A DNA stretch of 64,000 nt from Terribacillus aidingensis (lineage in GTDB: Bacteria; Bacillota; Bacilli; Bacillales; Amphibacillaceae). Position numbers and translations under genes: made by a program. Below are positions 8,763 to 16,552 of the stretch, in pieces. The stretch is taken from contig NZ_CP159996.1 in assembly GCF_040703035.1 (NCBI RefSeq), positions 282,001-346,000 on the forward strand, read 5' to 3'. Below the pieces are notes generated by a model, which saw nothing but the letters and a program-made list of their open reading frames with translations, did not search any database and was not told the DNA's origin. Within the stretch, counting starts at the first letter, position 1. Every line of letters starts with the position of its first letter.

Positions 8763-9203
8763 TTACCTTTTGAAGATATTCTTAAGCACGGATGTAAAGG
8801 AGTGCGCCGATTTATTGGTCTTTTCTGTCGTTTTTTCTTCCTCGTGTAAAAAGATGTCCGTTTTATCAATTGCATGATCAACATGCAGAACGAGTGCAAT
8901 ATCCACATCGACACCCTGATTCGTAACGGATGTGTACGGGATGCGGTATGAAGTAGCGAGGGTCTTGTACGGCTTGAAGAAACGCAGCGTGACTTCTCCG
9001 GAAAAGCGCAAGCATGCATCGGGGTAGCTTTTCATAGCATTCTCCAGCTGTTTTAATCCCTTCTGCTGGACGACTTCTCCCTCTGTCAGTGCAAGGATCG
9101 TTCTTTCCCGCAATGTCCCCAAATACTCTTTCCTTTCACTTGCCTTCGTTTCTTTTGTTCCATATATTCCTTCGTTTAGGTAATCATTTATATCTTTTTT
9201 CAA
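8763..9203 (-). CDS. YueI family protein (DUF1694)
   Basis: A 146-residue cytoplasmic protein matching the B. subtilis YueI family. The N-terminal blocks NDYLNEGIYG and ERKEYLGTLRERTILALT (about residues 5-43) and the central IPYTSVTNQ are the recognisable parts. Function is unknown; the fold resembles a ribosomal L7Ae-like protein in family descriptions, which I cannot confirm here. The start is TTG at 9203, with GGAG ten bases upstream. The lysine-rich C-terminal tail is variable in the family. Confidence 0.8.
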   Translation of the reverse strand: MKKDINDYLNEGIYGTKETKASERKEYLGTLRERTILALTEGEVVQQKGLKQLENAMKSYPDACLRFSGEVTLRFFKPYKTLATSYRIPYTSVTNQGVDVDIALVLHVDHAIDKTDIFLHEEEKTTEKTNKSAHSFTSVLKNIFKR

Positions 9204-9282
9204 TGGTCTTCATCTCCGATTCGGTATTTCCAATTCATGGAGTTGGCTTTACAATATAAGTAAAAGAGGGAGGCAATACATT

Positions 9283-10299
9283 ATGACTACACTGCAATTC
9301 GAAAATCTCAGTAAAACATCTCATAATACGATGCTTCTGCCTCCAATCGATATTGAGCTAAAAGCTGGTGAATGTTATGTCATTCGCTGTAATAAAGTGA
9401 TTGGAAGTCAGCTGCTGAAAATAATTAACAAACAAGAAAACCCATCTACCGGTAGTGTACTACTATTTGGTGAAAATATCGAAAACCTGCGTTCTGTGAA
9501 TGATCGGATTGGCTTCCTGTATCTCGATGATGCAGTATATACAAGGATGAAGGTGAAGGAGTATCTAAGTTTCTTTCGGAAGCTTTACGGCAGCAGCGTC
9601 GATATTGGTGAGGTGATTCAGCAAATAGGCTTGCGTGAGTGGCAATTAACTAAAATAAGCAAACTGACTTTTTCGCAGGAACGGCGCTTGAAAATTGGCA
9701 GGCTCCTCATACAGGATCAGCCGGTTTTGATTATGGAAGAGCCGGAACAAAATGTCGATCTCGAAACAAGCTTGATCATTCACCGCATCATCAACGAGCT
9801 GAAAGAAAAAGGTAAAACGATCCTTCTTACTACTATAGACTTGGAAAATGCATTAGCACTTACCAATTATGTATATACCTTGACGGATAAGAGCTGTAAA
9901 CGAATAGCTGTCGAAGAGGAAAATGAAGAACTGGCAGCTGGCGAAGAAGTAATCCAACCGGTCAAGCTGGAGAAGATTCCAGCAAAAATCGATGATAAGA
10001 TCATTCTTTTCAATCCTTTTGATATTAACTTTATTGAAAGCAGTGAAGGGGTGGCACAGCTGCATCTTCAAGACGGAGTCTATCCGTGTACCTATACATT
10101 ACAAGAATTAGAGGAACGTCTGCGAGCGTTCGGCTTCTTCCGCTGTCATCGTTCTTACCTAGTGAATCTGCAGCAGGTGAAGGAAGTGGTGACCTGGACA
10201 AGAAACAGTTTCAGTTTGATCCTTGATGATCATTCACGCAGTTCGGTTCCGCTGTCTAAGAATCGATTTGAGGAATTAAAGGGTATGCTCGGGCTGTAA
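9283..10299 (+). CDS. Degenerate ABC ATPase fused to a LytTR DNA-binding domain
   Basis: A 338-residue fusion. Residues 1-215 align in layout with an ABC transporter ATPase, but the Walker A position reads RCNKVIGSQ (35-43) with no GKS/T, and the signature region LTFSQERRLKIGR (128-140) lacks LSGGQ. Walker B is partly kept as VLIMEEPEQ. Residues about 238-338 are a LytTR domain: IILFNPFDINFIESSEG, the TLQELEERL helix, FGFFRCHRSYLVNLQQVKEV, and a final PLSKNRFEELK. ATP hydrolysis is unlikely, so the first half probably senses ligand or docks on an ABC protein. It precedes an ABC-2 exporter, which it probably regulates. Confidence 0.85.
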   Translation: MTTLQFENLSKTSHNTMLLPPIDIELKAGECYVIRCNKVIGSQLLKIINKQENPSTGSVLLFGENIENLRSVNDRIGFLYLDDAVYTRMKVKEYLSFFRKLYGSSVDIGEVIQQIGLREWQLTKISKLTFSQERRLKIGRLLIQDQPVLIMEEPEQNVDLETSLIIHRIINELKEKGKTILLTTIDLENALALTNYVYTLTDKSCKRIAVEEENEELAAGEEVIQPVKLEKIPAKIDDKIILFNPFDINFIESSEGVAQLHLQDGVYPCTYTLQELEERLRAFGFFRCHRSYLVNLQQVKEVVTWTRNSFSLILDDHSRSSVPLSKNRFEELKGMLGL

Positions 10300-10455
10300 C
10301 CAGCTCCATTCAGCCTGAGATTTTGCACTGTTCGGCTGCTGATTTGCTCCACTCAGCATTTTGGGGTTCTGTTAAGCTTGATTTTACAGCGTTTTTCTAA
10401 AAAGGGTAGTAAGCTTTGATTATCAACCGTCATGAACGGAAAGGAGCATTTCGAT

Positions 10456-11301
10456 ATGGACTACGCATTACAAGTGAAGGATCTGTCCAAGGTATTCGGA
10501 CAGCAGCGGGCATTGCAGCAAGTCTCATTTAATGTAAAAAAAGGTGAGGTCTTCGGTTTTTTGGGGCCTAGTGGATCTGGGAAGACAACGACAGTCAAAA
10601 TTTTGACTGGTCAGCTTATGCAGACAGCTGGGGAAGTTAATATACTTGGCAAACCAGCTGCTAAAATGAAAGATGCTGACTTAGGCAGAATAGGTATCCT
10701 GACTGACAATAGCGGACTGTATGAGCGGATGACGGTGCAACAGAATCTGGATTTCTATGCAAAGCTTTATAGTGCTGCAGCTGGAAGAGTAGAAGAGGTT
10801 CTGCAGCTGGTTGGCTTAGCAGAAGATAAGAAGAAGCCGGTAAAAAAACTGTCAAAAGGTATGAAGCAGCGTGTGCTTCTTGCTCGTGCTGTTCTGCATA
10901 AACCGGAAGTTCTATTCCTGGATGAACCGACTTCTGCTTTAGATCCTGGAAATGTCCAAAAAATGCATGATCTTTTAAGGGATTTAAACCGCGAAGGGAC
11001 GACGATTTTCCTGACCACCCACAATATGGAGGAAGCTGCACAGCTGTGCGACCGGGTTGCATTTCTTCATGAAGGACGAATACGGGAGATGGATGCACCG
11101 AACCAATTACAGCGCAAATATGCAAAAAACACAATTCACCTGGAATTGAAAGATGGTCGCAGCGAAACTATCGAGAATGATAAGGCTGGAGCGGAAAAAC
11201 TGTATCGATACATGCAGGCAGAGGAAGTCCTTGCTGTGCATTCCGATCAGCCGACATTGGGAGATATATTTATTGAAGTAACAGGGAGGAAATTAGCATG
11301 A
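10456..11301 (+). CDS. ABC-2 type transporter, ATP-binding protein
   Basis: A 281-residue ABC ATPase with intact Walker A GPSGSGKTT (about residues 37-45), signature LSKGMKQRV, Walker B EVLFLDEPTSALD and switch-region LTTHNMEEA. The C-terminal extension (IEVTGRKLA end) is typical of drug or lantibiotic-type exporters (CcmA superfamily). AAAGGAG at 10440-10446 selects ATG 10456 over ATG 10432. Its TGA overlaps the next gene's ATG by 4 bases, so the ATPase and permease are coupled. The substrate is unknown; the LytTR fusion upstream suggests envelope or peptide stress response. Confidence 0.92.
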   Translation: MDYALQVKDLSKVFGQQRALQQVSFNVKKGEVFGFLGPSGSGKTTTVKILTGQLMQTAGEVNILGKPAAKMKDADLGRIGILTDNSGLYERMTVQQNLDFYAKLYSAAAGRVEEVLQLVGLAEDKKKPVKKLSKGMKQRVLLARAVLHKPEVLFLDEPTSALDPGNVQKMHDLLRDLNREGTTIFLTTHNMEEAAQLCDRVAFLHEGRIREMDAPNQLQRKYAKNTIHLELKDGRSETIENDKAGAEKLYRYMQAEEVLAVHSDQPTLGDIFIEVTGRKLA

Positions 11302-12002
11302 ATGCTGCTCGAATATCCGCAATGCTTGTGAAAGAATATCATGATATGAAATCTAATGTTCAAGTACTATCAATCCTGATTGTACCTATATTTTTGGCCA
11401 TCCTTTATAGTAGGATGGATGGCGAACAGGACTTTGCAGCTTCCTTTGTCTTTATTATTACTGTTACGTTTGTCACAATGTATGTTCAGGCTCTGTTGCT
11501 GGCAGAAGAGAAAGAAAAAAATACGCTGCAGGTATTGTTGCTTTCACCTGCTAGCTCTGCTGATATCATGGTCGGTAAAAGCATCATTTCTGTTATCTTG
11601 ACGATTATTATGTTCGTGGTATCCATGCTGATTATAAACGTAAGTGTAGAAAGTCCGGTCATGCTCTCCGTCATTCTGCTAATCGCTGTCATCCTCTTTG
11701 TTGCATTGGGAACCTTAGTTGGTTTGCTTAGTGAAAATCTTGTTCAGACTACGGTATATCTATTACCGTTAAGCTTTGTATTCGGGTTTGGTCCTATGAT
11801 CCAGATGTATTTCTCAGAGGGCATAGTGGCAGATATTTTAGGCTATACACCAGGAAGTTTCATGATGGAAGCGTGTTTGGCAGCAATTAGCGGGGAGGCG
11901 TTTTCGGCTTATCGAGAAGACGTTATCTGGCTTGTTGGATGGACGGCTGCTGCTTTAGTAATAACCTTCATTACCTTCAAAAAGAAAAGTCTATCCAATT
12001 AA
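11298..12002 (+). CDS. ABC-2 type transporter, permease protein
   Basis: A 234-residue integral membrane protein with six hydrophobic segments and the ABC-2 permease arrangement: a short cytoplasmic N-terminus with KEYHDMKSN, a large first pair of helices, and the AEEKEKNTLQVLLLSP coupling segment (about residues 70-85) that follows helix 2. The latter motif is typical of permeases working with CcmA-type ATPases. It overlaps the ATPase gene by 4 bases. It ends at a strong bidirectional terminator. Confidence 0.9.
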   Translation: MNAARISAMLVKEYHDMKSNVQVLSILIVPIFLAILYSRMDGEQDFAASFVFIITVTFVTMYVQALLLAEEKEKNTLQVLLLSPASSADIMVGKSIISVILTIIMFVVSMLIINVSVESPVMLSVILLIAVILFVALGTLVGLLSENLVQTTVYLLPLSFVFGFGPMIQMYFSEGIVADILGYTPGSFMMEACLAAISGEAFSAYREDVIWLVGWTAAALVITFITFKKKSLSN

Positions 12003-12031
12003 AAAATCCGCCCATAACGGGCGGATTTTTA
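12001..12031. terminator. Bidirectional terminator, ABC permease / sugar porter
   Basis: The perfect 12-bp stem AAAAATCCGCCC / GGGCGGATTTTT serves both convergent genes. Confidence 0.9.
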
Positions 12032-13378
12032 TTATCCTACACTACTGCGTTTGCGCAAATCCTGTTCGATTTGTTCCAAGCTCTTTCCGCGTGTCTCGGT
12101 CGTGAAGAATTTGACGAATAGAAAGGCAAGGATACCGATGACAGCGAAAATATAGAATAGGTAGCTGATACCGATGGCATTGAGCAAAATTGGAAATAGT
12201 AATGACACAATCAAGTTAGCGCCATGCAGAGCGAAGGTGGCTACACCTGTTCCAATCCCGCGAACCTTTGTCGGAAATAGTTCTGGAAGCATGATCCAGA
12301 CAACTGGTCCCCAAGTCGTCGAGAAAGAGACAATAAAGGTTCCAAGACAAATGATAATAGCCCATGTTGCGGCTGTGGAATCAGGTGCCAGTAAGTTAAC
12401 TGTGGATAGAACGACCAAACTGACTACCATCCCGATATTACCTGCCATAAGCAAGGTCTTACGGTTGATCTTGTCCACGAAACGGATGGCGATGATCGTC
12501 ATCAACACATTGACTGCACCGATACCGACTGTACCGAGAATGGCAGCAGAATCTGCGAATCCAGCATTCTCAAGTGTTATTGGCGTGTAATAGATGATGG
12601 TGTTGATACCGATGAACTGCTGTAAGAAAGCAATACCCATTCCAGCAATCAATGCGGGCCGAACCCAGCTGGAAAACAGTTCTTTTATGCCACCTTCATC
12701 TTCTTTTTCTGCTTTCTTAACTTCGGAAACTTCTTCATCAATTGAGGCATTTTCACCCCGGACACGTTTTAGGATAGCACGTGCTTGTTCTTCTTTTCCT
12801 GCCGTCAGTAGCCAGCGCGGGCTTTCGGGCATAAAGAACATACCGATGATTAAGATCGCTGCTGGTATGACAGCCAGTCCAAGCATCCAGCGCCATGCGC
12901 CTGCATCTGACAGCGCGTAGTTTACGAGATAGGATGATAAAATACCTATCGTTATCAAAAGCTGGTTTAATGAAGCGAGAGAACCTCGTTTTTCTTTTGG
13001 TGCAAGTTCTGATAAGTATAGTGGAACAATTGTAGTGGAACAACCAACTGCCAAGCCGAGAATAACTCGGGCGATAACCATTGTAGTTACATTGACTGCA
13101 AGTCCAGCTGACAATGCGCCGATCAGGAATAAGATACCGGCTGCTATTATCGTCTTTTTACGTCCGATTTTATCTGTTACGCGGCCAGTAATGGCAGCAC
13201 TGATGATAGCTCCTACTAATAGTGAGCTGACAACGAGCCCCTCTGTGAAGGAGTTCAGTCCGAGATCTTCGTCTATGTACAGCAGTGCACCGGAGATGAC
13301 TCCAGTATCATATCCATAGAGCAGGCCGCCAAGTGCACCAAAAAAATACAATAAGCCATTAGATTGCTTTTTCTGCAT
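12032..13378 (-). CDS. Sugar porter family MFS transporter
   Basis: A 448-residue, 12-helix MFS protein of the sugar porter family (B. subtilis YwtG/CsbC/AraE relatives). Signatures: GALGGLLYGYDTGVISGAL in helix 1, GRVTDKIGRKKTI between helices 2 and 3, PLYLSELAPKEKRGSL after helix 4, PESPRWL after helix 6, the QQFIGINTIIYY segment of helix 7 that lines the sugar site, and PTKVRG late. It probably imports a hexose, pentose or polyol by proton symport. ATG 13378 is preceded by TTAGGAGGTAGC. No sugar-catabolic gene adjoins it, so the substrate is open. Confidence 0.9.
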   Translation of the reverse strand: MQKKQSNGLLYFFGALGGLLYGYDTGVISGALLYIDEDLGLNSFTEGLVVSSLLVGAIISAAITGRVTDKIGRKKTIIAAGILFLIGALSAGLAVNVTTMVIARVILGLAVGCSTTIVPLYLSELAPKEKRGSLASLNQLLITIGILSSYLVNYALSDAGAWRWMLGLAVIPAAILIIGMFFMPESPRWLLTAGKEEQARAILKRVRGENASIDEEVSEVKKAEKEDEGGIKELFSSWVRPALIAGMGIAFLQQFIGINTIIYYTPITLENAGFADSAAILGTVGIGAVNVLMTIIAIRFVDKINRKTLLMAGNIGMVVSLVVLSTVNLLAPDSTAATWAIIICLGTFIVSFSTTWGPVVWIMLPELFPTKVRGIGTGVATFALHGANLIVSLLFPILLNAIGISYLFYIFAVIGILAFLFVKFFTTETRGKSLEQIEQDLRKRSSVG

Positions 13379-13553
13379 ATATTGCTACCTCCTAAGTTGT
13401 GCGAAAACTATGTTATAATATGTAAGCCTTTTCCTCTTTCCGTATAAAATGAAACCTTTGCATCTGCTCTCGATTGAAAAGTCCCACAATAAACCATTAT
13501 AATTTACTAGTATCAGAATTGACTACCTAAAAATGTTATTGGGAGGATTTTAC

Positions 13554-14450
13554 TTGGCTAAAAAAATGATAGCAATCGACCTGGATGGAACGTTATTGAA
13601 TACCGAGAGTCAAATCCCCGAAGAAAATAAAGCGGCAATCAAGCGTGCTATTGATGCTGATATGCTCGTTTCTATCAGTACTGGACGTGCAACCTTCGAT
13701 GTAAAGTCTCTTGTTGGAGATGACTTGGATATACCGATTATCGCTTCCAATGGGGGGACGATCCATGATGTTGGATATAAATTACTTAATACAATCACCT
13801 TTGAAAAAGAACTGGCAAGGGAGATAGCGACGTACCTCATTGAACAGGATATCTACTTTGAAGTGTATACAGAAACAGAGCTGCTCTCTCCTTATAATGG
13901 ACATGAAAAACTCCAGGCAGAGTTGGATAAAGTAATCTCTGCCAACCCTGATGAAAGCTTGGAGAAGCTTTGGATTGGTGCTATGTCCCAGTTCAAGCAA
14001 TCCGGTATCCGCTTTGTACCGGATATCGATCATATTTTCACCGATGAAAATACGATATTCAAGATCCTTGTCTTCAGTTTTGATCTTCAGAATCTGGCGA
14101 AAGTGTATAAAGCTATCAGACAGAATGCGAAAATCACGGTTACATCTTCTGGGGAGCATATTCTCGAAATATTGCCTGAGAAATCTGGTAAAGGTTATGC
14201 AGTAACGATGCTTGCAGAAAAGTATGGAATTCAAAAGGAAGATATCTACGCAGTTGGAGACAGCCCGAATGATATCAGCATGTTTGAGGTTGCTGGCAAC
14301 GGTGTTGCGATGAAGAATGCGATGACGGAGCTCATGGAAATTGCTACGCATATTACAAAAGCGAATGATGAACTGGGTGTAGCGTATTTTATTGATAAGC
14401 TGATTGCTGGAGAGCAGGAAGAGCTGCGCAGAGTCGAAGAAGGCGTATAA
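13554..14450 (+). CDS. Cof-type HAD-superfamily phosphatase
   Basis: A 298-residue HAD hydrolase of the Cof (type IIB) subfamily. Motif I is IAIDLDGTLL (nucleophile Asp in DLDGT), motif II is SISTGR, the lysine motif is EKSGKGYAV, and motif IV is VGDSPNDISMFE. The C2B cap lies between motifs II and III. Members dephosphorylate sugar phosphates, FMN or PLP; specificity cannot be read from sequence. GGGAGG at 13541-13546 selects TTG 13554, which abuts AKKMIAIDL. A second gene of the same subgroup lies at 30007-30855 on the other strand. Confidence 0.9.
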   Translation: MAKKMIAIDLDGTLLNTESQIPEENKAAIKRAIDADMLVSISTGRATFDVKSLVGDDLDIPIIASNGGTIHDVGYKLLNTITFEKELAREIATYLIEQDIYFEVYTETELLSPYNGHEKLQAELDKVISANPDESLEKLWIGAMSQFKQSGIRFVPDIDHIFTDENTIFKILVFSFDLQNLAKVYKAIRQNAKITVTSSGEHILEILPEKSGKGYAVTMLAEKYGIQKEDIYAVGDSPNDISMFEVAGNGVAMKNAMTELMEIATHITKANDELGVAYFIDKLIAGEQEELRRVEEGV

Positions 14451-14451
14451 G

Positions 14452-14490
14452 ATAAACCTGGCACAGAAATGTGCCGGGTTTATTTTTTTC
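14452..14490 (+). terminator. Rho-independent terminator of the HAD gene
   Basis: ATAAACCTGGCACA pairs with TGTGCCGGGTTTAT (one wobble) and is followed by seven Ts. Confidence 0.9.
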
Positions 14491-14562
14491 CTGTTCATGC
14501 TGATTTGTTAGGAATTATCCAATAAAGGGATGCGAAAGCTACGAGTTCCATGTAAAATAGAG

Positions 14563-14577
14563 TGATAATCATTCTCA
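14563..14577 (+). promoter_or_regulatory. Fur-box-like site upstream of the ABC exporter
   Basis: TGATAATCATTCTCA matches the 7-1-7 Fur consensus TGATAATNATTATCA at 14 of 15 positions. It lies just downstream of a TAAAAT -10-like hexamer (14553-14558) and upstream of the proposed TTG start. Confidence 0.55.
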
Positions 14578-14594
14578 GAAAGAAGTGTTGGTTC

Positions 14595-16310
14595 TTGTTA
14601 AAGGAGTTTTTCGCTTTTTATAAACCGTATAAACGGCTTTTCATGCTGGACTTCGGCAGTGCTGTGTTTGTAGCAATATTGGAGCTTGCCTTTCCAATCG
14701 GAGTAAATATGATGGTAGACCGACTGCTTCCAACGGAAAACTGGAGCTGGATTGTGACAGCGTGTATTTTGCTGTTCATCGTTTATGGCTTGAGTACAGT
14801 CACGCAATACATCGTTACCTATTGGGGACATAAGCTCGGGATCAATATCGAACGGGATATGCGCAAACGGCTATTCGAGCATATACAAAAGCTGAGTTTT
14901 CGTTTCTTTGATAATACAAAGGTAGGGAATCTGATTTCCCGTTTGACGAACGATTTGTTTATGATCGGGGAGATGGCTCACCATGGCCCGGAGGATCTTT
15001 TCATCGCGTTAATGACCATTGTTGGTGCGCTGACAATCATGTTCTTCATCAACTGGCCGCTTGCGCTTATGACGATGCTCGTTGTTCCGGTATTGTTCTG
15101 GATCGTTCTATATTGCAACAAGAAAATGACAGAAGCCTCTAGAAGGATGAACGAAGATACGGCTGATTTCAGTTCCCGTATCGAGAATACAGTCGGGGGT
15201 ATCCGCGTTGTTCAGGCTTTTACAAATGAAGCGCATGAAGAAGCACGATTTAAGGTTAACAATGAACGTTACCGTCTGACGAAACTGCTCTCCTATAAAA
15301 TCATGGCATTGAATCTATCTGTCACGTATATGCTGATGCGATTCATAGCTGTGTTTCAGTTAGTTGCCGGAGCGTGGTTCATTATTCAAGGAAGGATGTC
15401 TTACGGAGATCTTGTAGCCTTCATTCTACTGACAAACGTATTCTTCCAGCCGATTCAGAAAATCGGCGCAATCATCGAGCTTTATCCAAAAGGAATCGCA
15501 GGATTCCAGCGCTATATGGACATCATGCGGCTTGATCCTGATATCAAGGATGCACCAAATGCCAAGCGCGTTGATGGTCTTACAGGGAATATCCGGTATG
15601 ATAACGTCTCTTTTGGGTACAAAGAGGGCAGCTCGATTCTCAAAGATATTAGTTTCTCGATAAAGGCAGGGGAGACGGTTGCTTTTGTCGGACCTTCTGG
15701 GGCTGGCAAATCTACGATATGCAGTCTGCTGCCGCGCTTTTATGAGCGGAATGCAGGGGAAATCACTATTGATGGCATTCCGACTGATGAAATGACATTG
15801 GCATCCTTGCGCAGTCAAATCGGCATCGTGCAGCAGGATGTATACTTGTTCGGCGGCACCATCAGGGAAAATATCGCATACGGCAAGCTGGATGCTACTG
15901 ATGCTGAAATTGAGGAAGCGGCTAGAAGAGCCCAACTGACTGATTTTCTTGCTGAATTGCCGAAAGGCTTGGATACCGTCATCGGGGAGCGTGGAGTCAT
16001 GATTTCCGGCGGTCAGAAGCAACGTATTTCAATAGCCCGTGTATTCTTGAAGAATCCGCCAATTCTTATACTGGATGAAGCAACATCCGCATTGGATACT
16101 GAAACGGAAGTCAAGATACAGGAAGCTCTGGATGAGCTGTCAGCGGGGCGTACCACTTTAGTAATTGCCCACCGTTTGGCAACAATCAAGCATGCTGATA
16201 AAATCATCATGGTGACCAAACAAGGTATAACGGAAGAAGGAAAGCATAAAGAACTTTTGGAAAAAGAGGGTGCTTATCGCCGCCTTTATGATGCACAGTT
16301 CGCTCATTGA
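14595..16310 (+). CDS. ABC exporter, fused membrane and ATPase domains
   Basis: A 571-residue half-transporter. Six transmembrane helices occupy about residues 1-310, with the FFDNTKVGNLISRLTNDL coupling helix typical of type IV exporters. The ATPase follows: Walker A GPSGAGKST, Q-loop GIVQQDVYLF, signature ISGGQKQR, Walker B ILILDEATSALD, and the H-loop in VIAHRLATI. It acts as a dimer and exports lipids, drugs or siderophores. A start at TTG 14595 gives MLKEFFAFYKPYKR; the frame to 14562 would include the Fur-like box. That box suggests iron-responsive expression, hence a possible siderophore or metal link, which is inference. Confidence 0.88.
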   Translation: MLKEFFAFYKPYKRLFMLDFGSAVFVAILELAFPIGVNMMVDRLLPTENWSWIVTACILLFIVYGLSTVTQYIVTYWGHKLGINIERDMRKRLFEHIQKLSFRFFDNTKVGNLISRLTNDLFMIGEMAHHGPEDLFIALMTIVGALTIMFFINWPLALMTMLVVPVLFWIVLYCNKKMTEASRRMNEDTADFSSRIENTVGGIRVVQAFTNEAHEEARFKVNNERYRLTKLLSYKIMALNLSVTYMLMRFIAVFQLVAGAWFIIQGRMSYGDLVAFILLTNVFFQPIQKIGAIIELYPKGIAGFQRYMDIMRLDPDIKDAPNAKRVDGLTGNIRYDNVSFGYKEGSSILKDISFSIKAGETVAFVGPSGAGKSTICSLLPRFYERNAGEITIDGIPTDEMTLASLRSQIGIVQQDVYLFGGTIRENIAYGKLDATDAEIEEAARRAQLTDFLAELPKGLDTVIGERGVMISGGQKQRISIARVFLKNPPILILDEATSALDTETEVKIQEALDELSAGRTTLVIAHRLATIKHADKIIMVTKQGITEEGKHKELLEKEGAYRRLYDAQFAH

Positions 16311-16317
16311 TTCATCG

Positions 16318-16366
16318 AAACAGGAAGTTTTCTTCCATAAGGGAGAAGTAACTTCCTGTTTTTTTG
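16318..16366 (+). terminator. Rho-independent terminator of the ABC exporter
   Basis: AAACAGGAAGTT pairs with AACTTCCTGTTT around a 20-base loop that can itself fold (TTCTTCC..GGGAGAA), followed by Ts. Confidence 0.8.
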
Positions 16367-16373
16367 TAATAAA

Positions 16374-16387
16374 TGAAAGCGTTTTCT
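16374..16387 (+). promoter_or_regulatory. Catabolite-responsive element (cre) upstream of abgB
   Basis: TGAAAGCGTTTTCT fits the CcpA cre consensus TGWAANCGNTNWCA at all but the last base. It abuts a promoter-like TTAAAG-N17-TACAAT (16387-16415), a position that suggests repression by CcpA. Confidence 0.65.
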
Positions 16388-16501
16388 TAAAGTGTGTGTT
16401 AGAATATTTTACAATGAAATTAGAATTATTAGATTTTTTCGACGATATACTATTGCGGATTTGCTTGTATTTAGGTAACATCACAGGGAAGGAAAGCTCA
16501 C

Positions 16502-16552
16502 ATGAATTTTGCATACATAGGAGGAAGAGCTAATGAGCACTATTTCGATTGA
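16502..16552 (+). CDS. Possible 16-residue leader ORF overlapping the abgB start
   Basis: An ATG with AAGGGAAGGAAAG upstream opens a 16-codon frame (MNFAYIGGRANEHYFD) that contains the abgB ribosome site AGGAGG and runs 20 bases into abgB in another frame. Translation of it would disturb or couple to abgB initiation. It could be fortuitous; only the ribosome site and position support it. Confidence 0.25.
   Translation: MNFAYIGGRANEHYFD

Noticed and set aside
12390-12410. Isolated DnaA-box-like TGTGGATAG
   Set aside because: A single degenerate copy inside a coding sequence, expected by chance.
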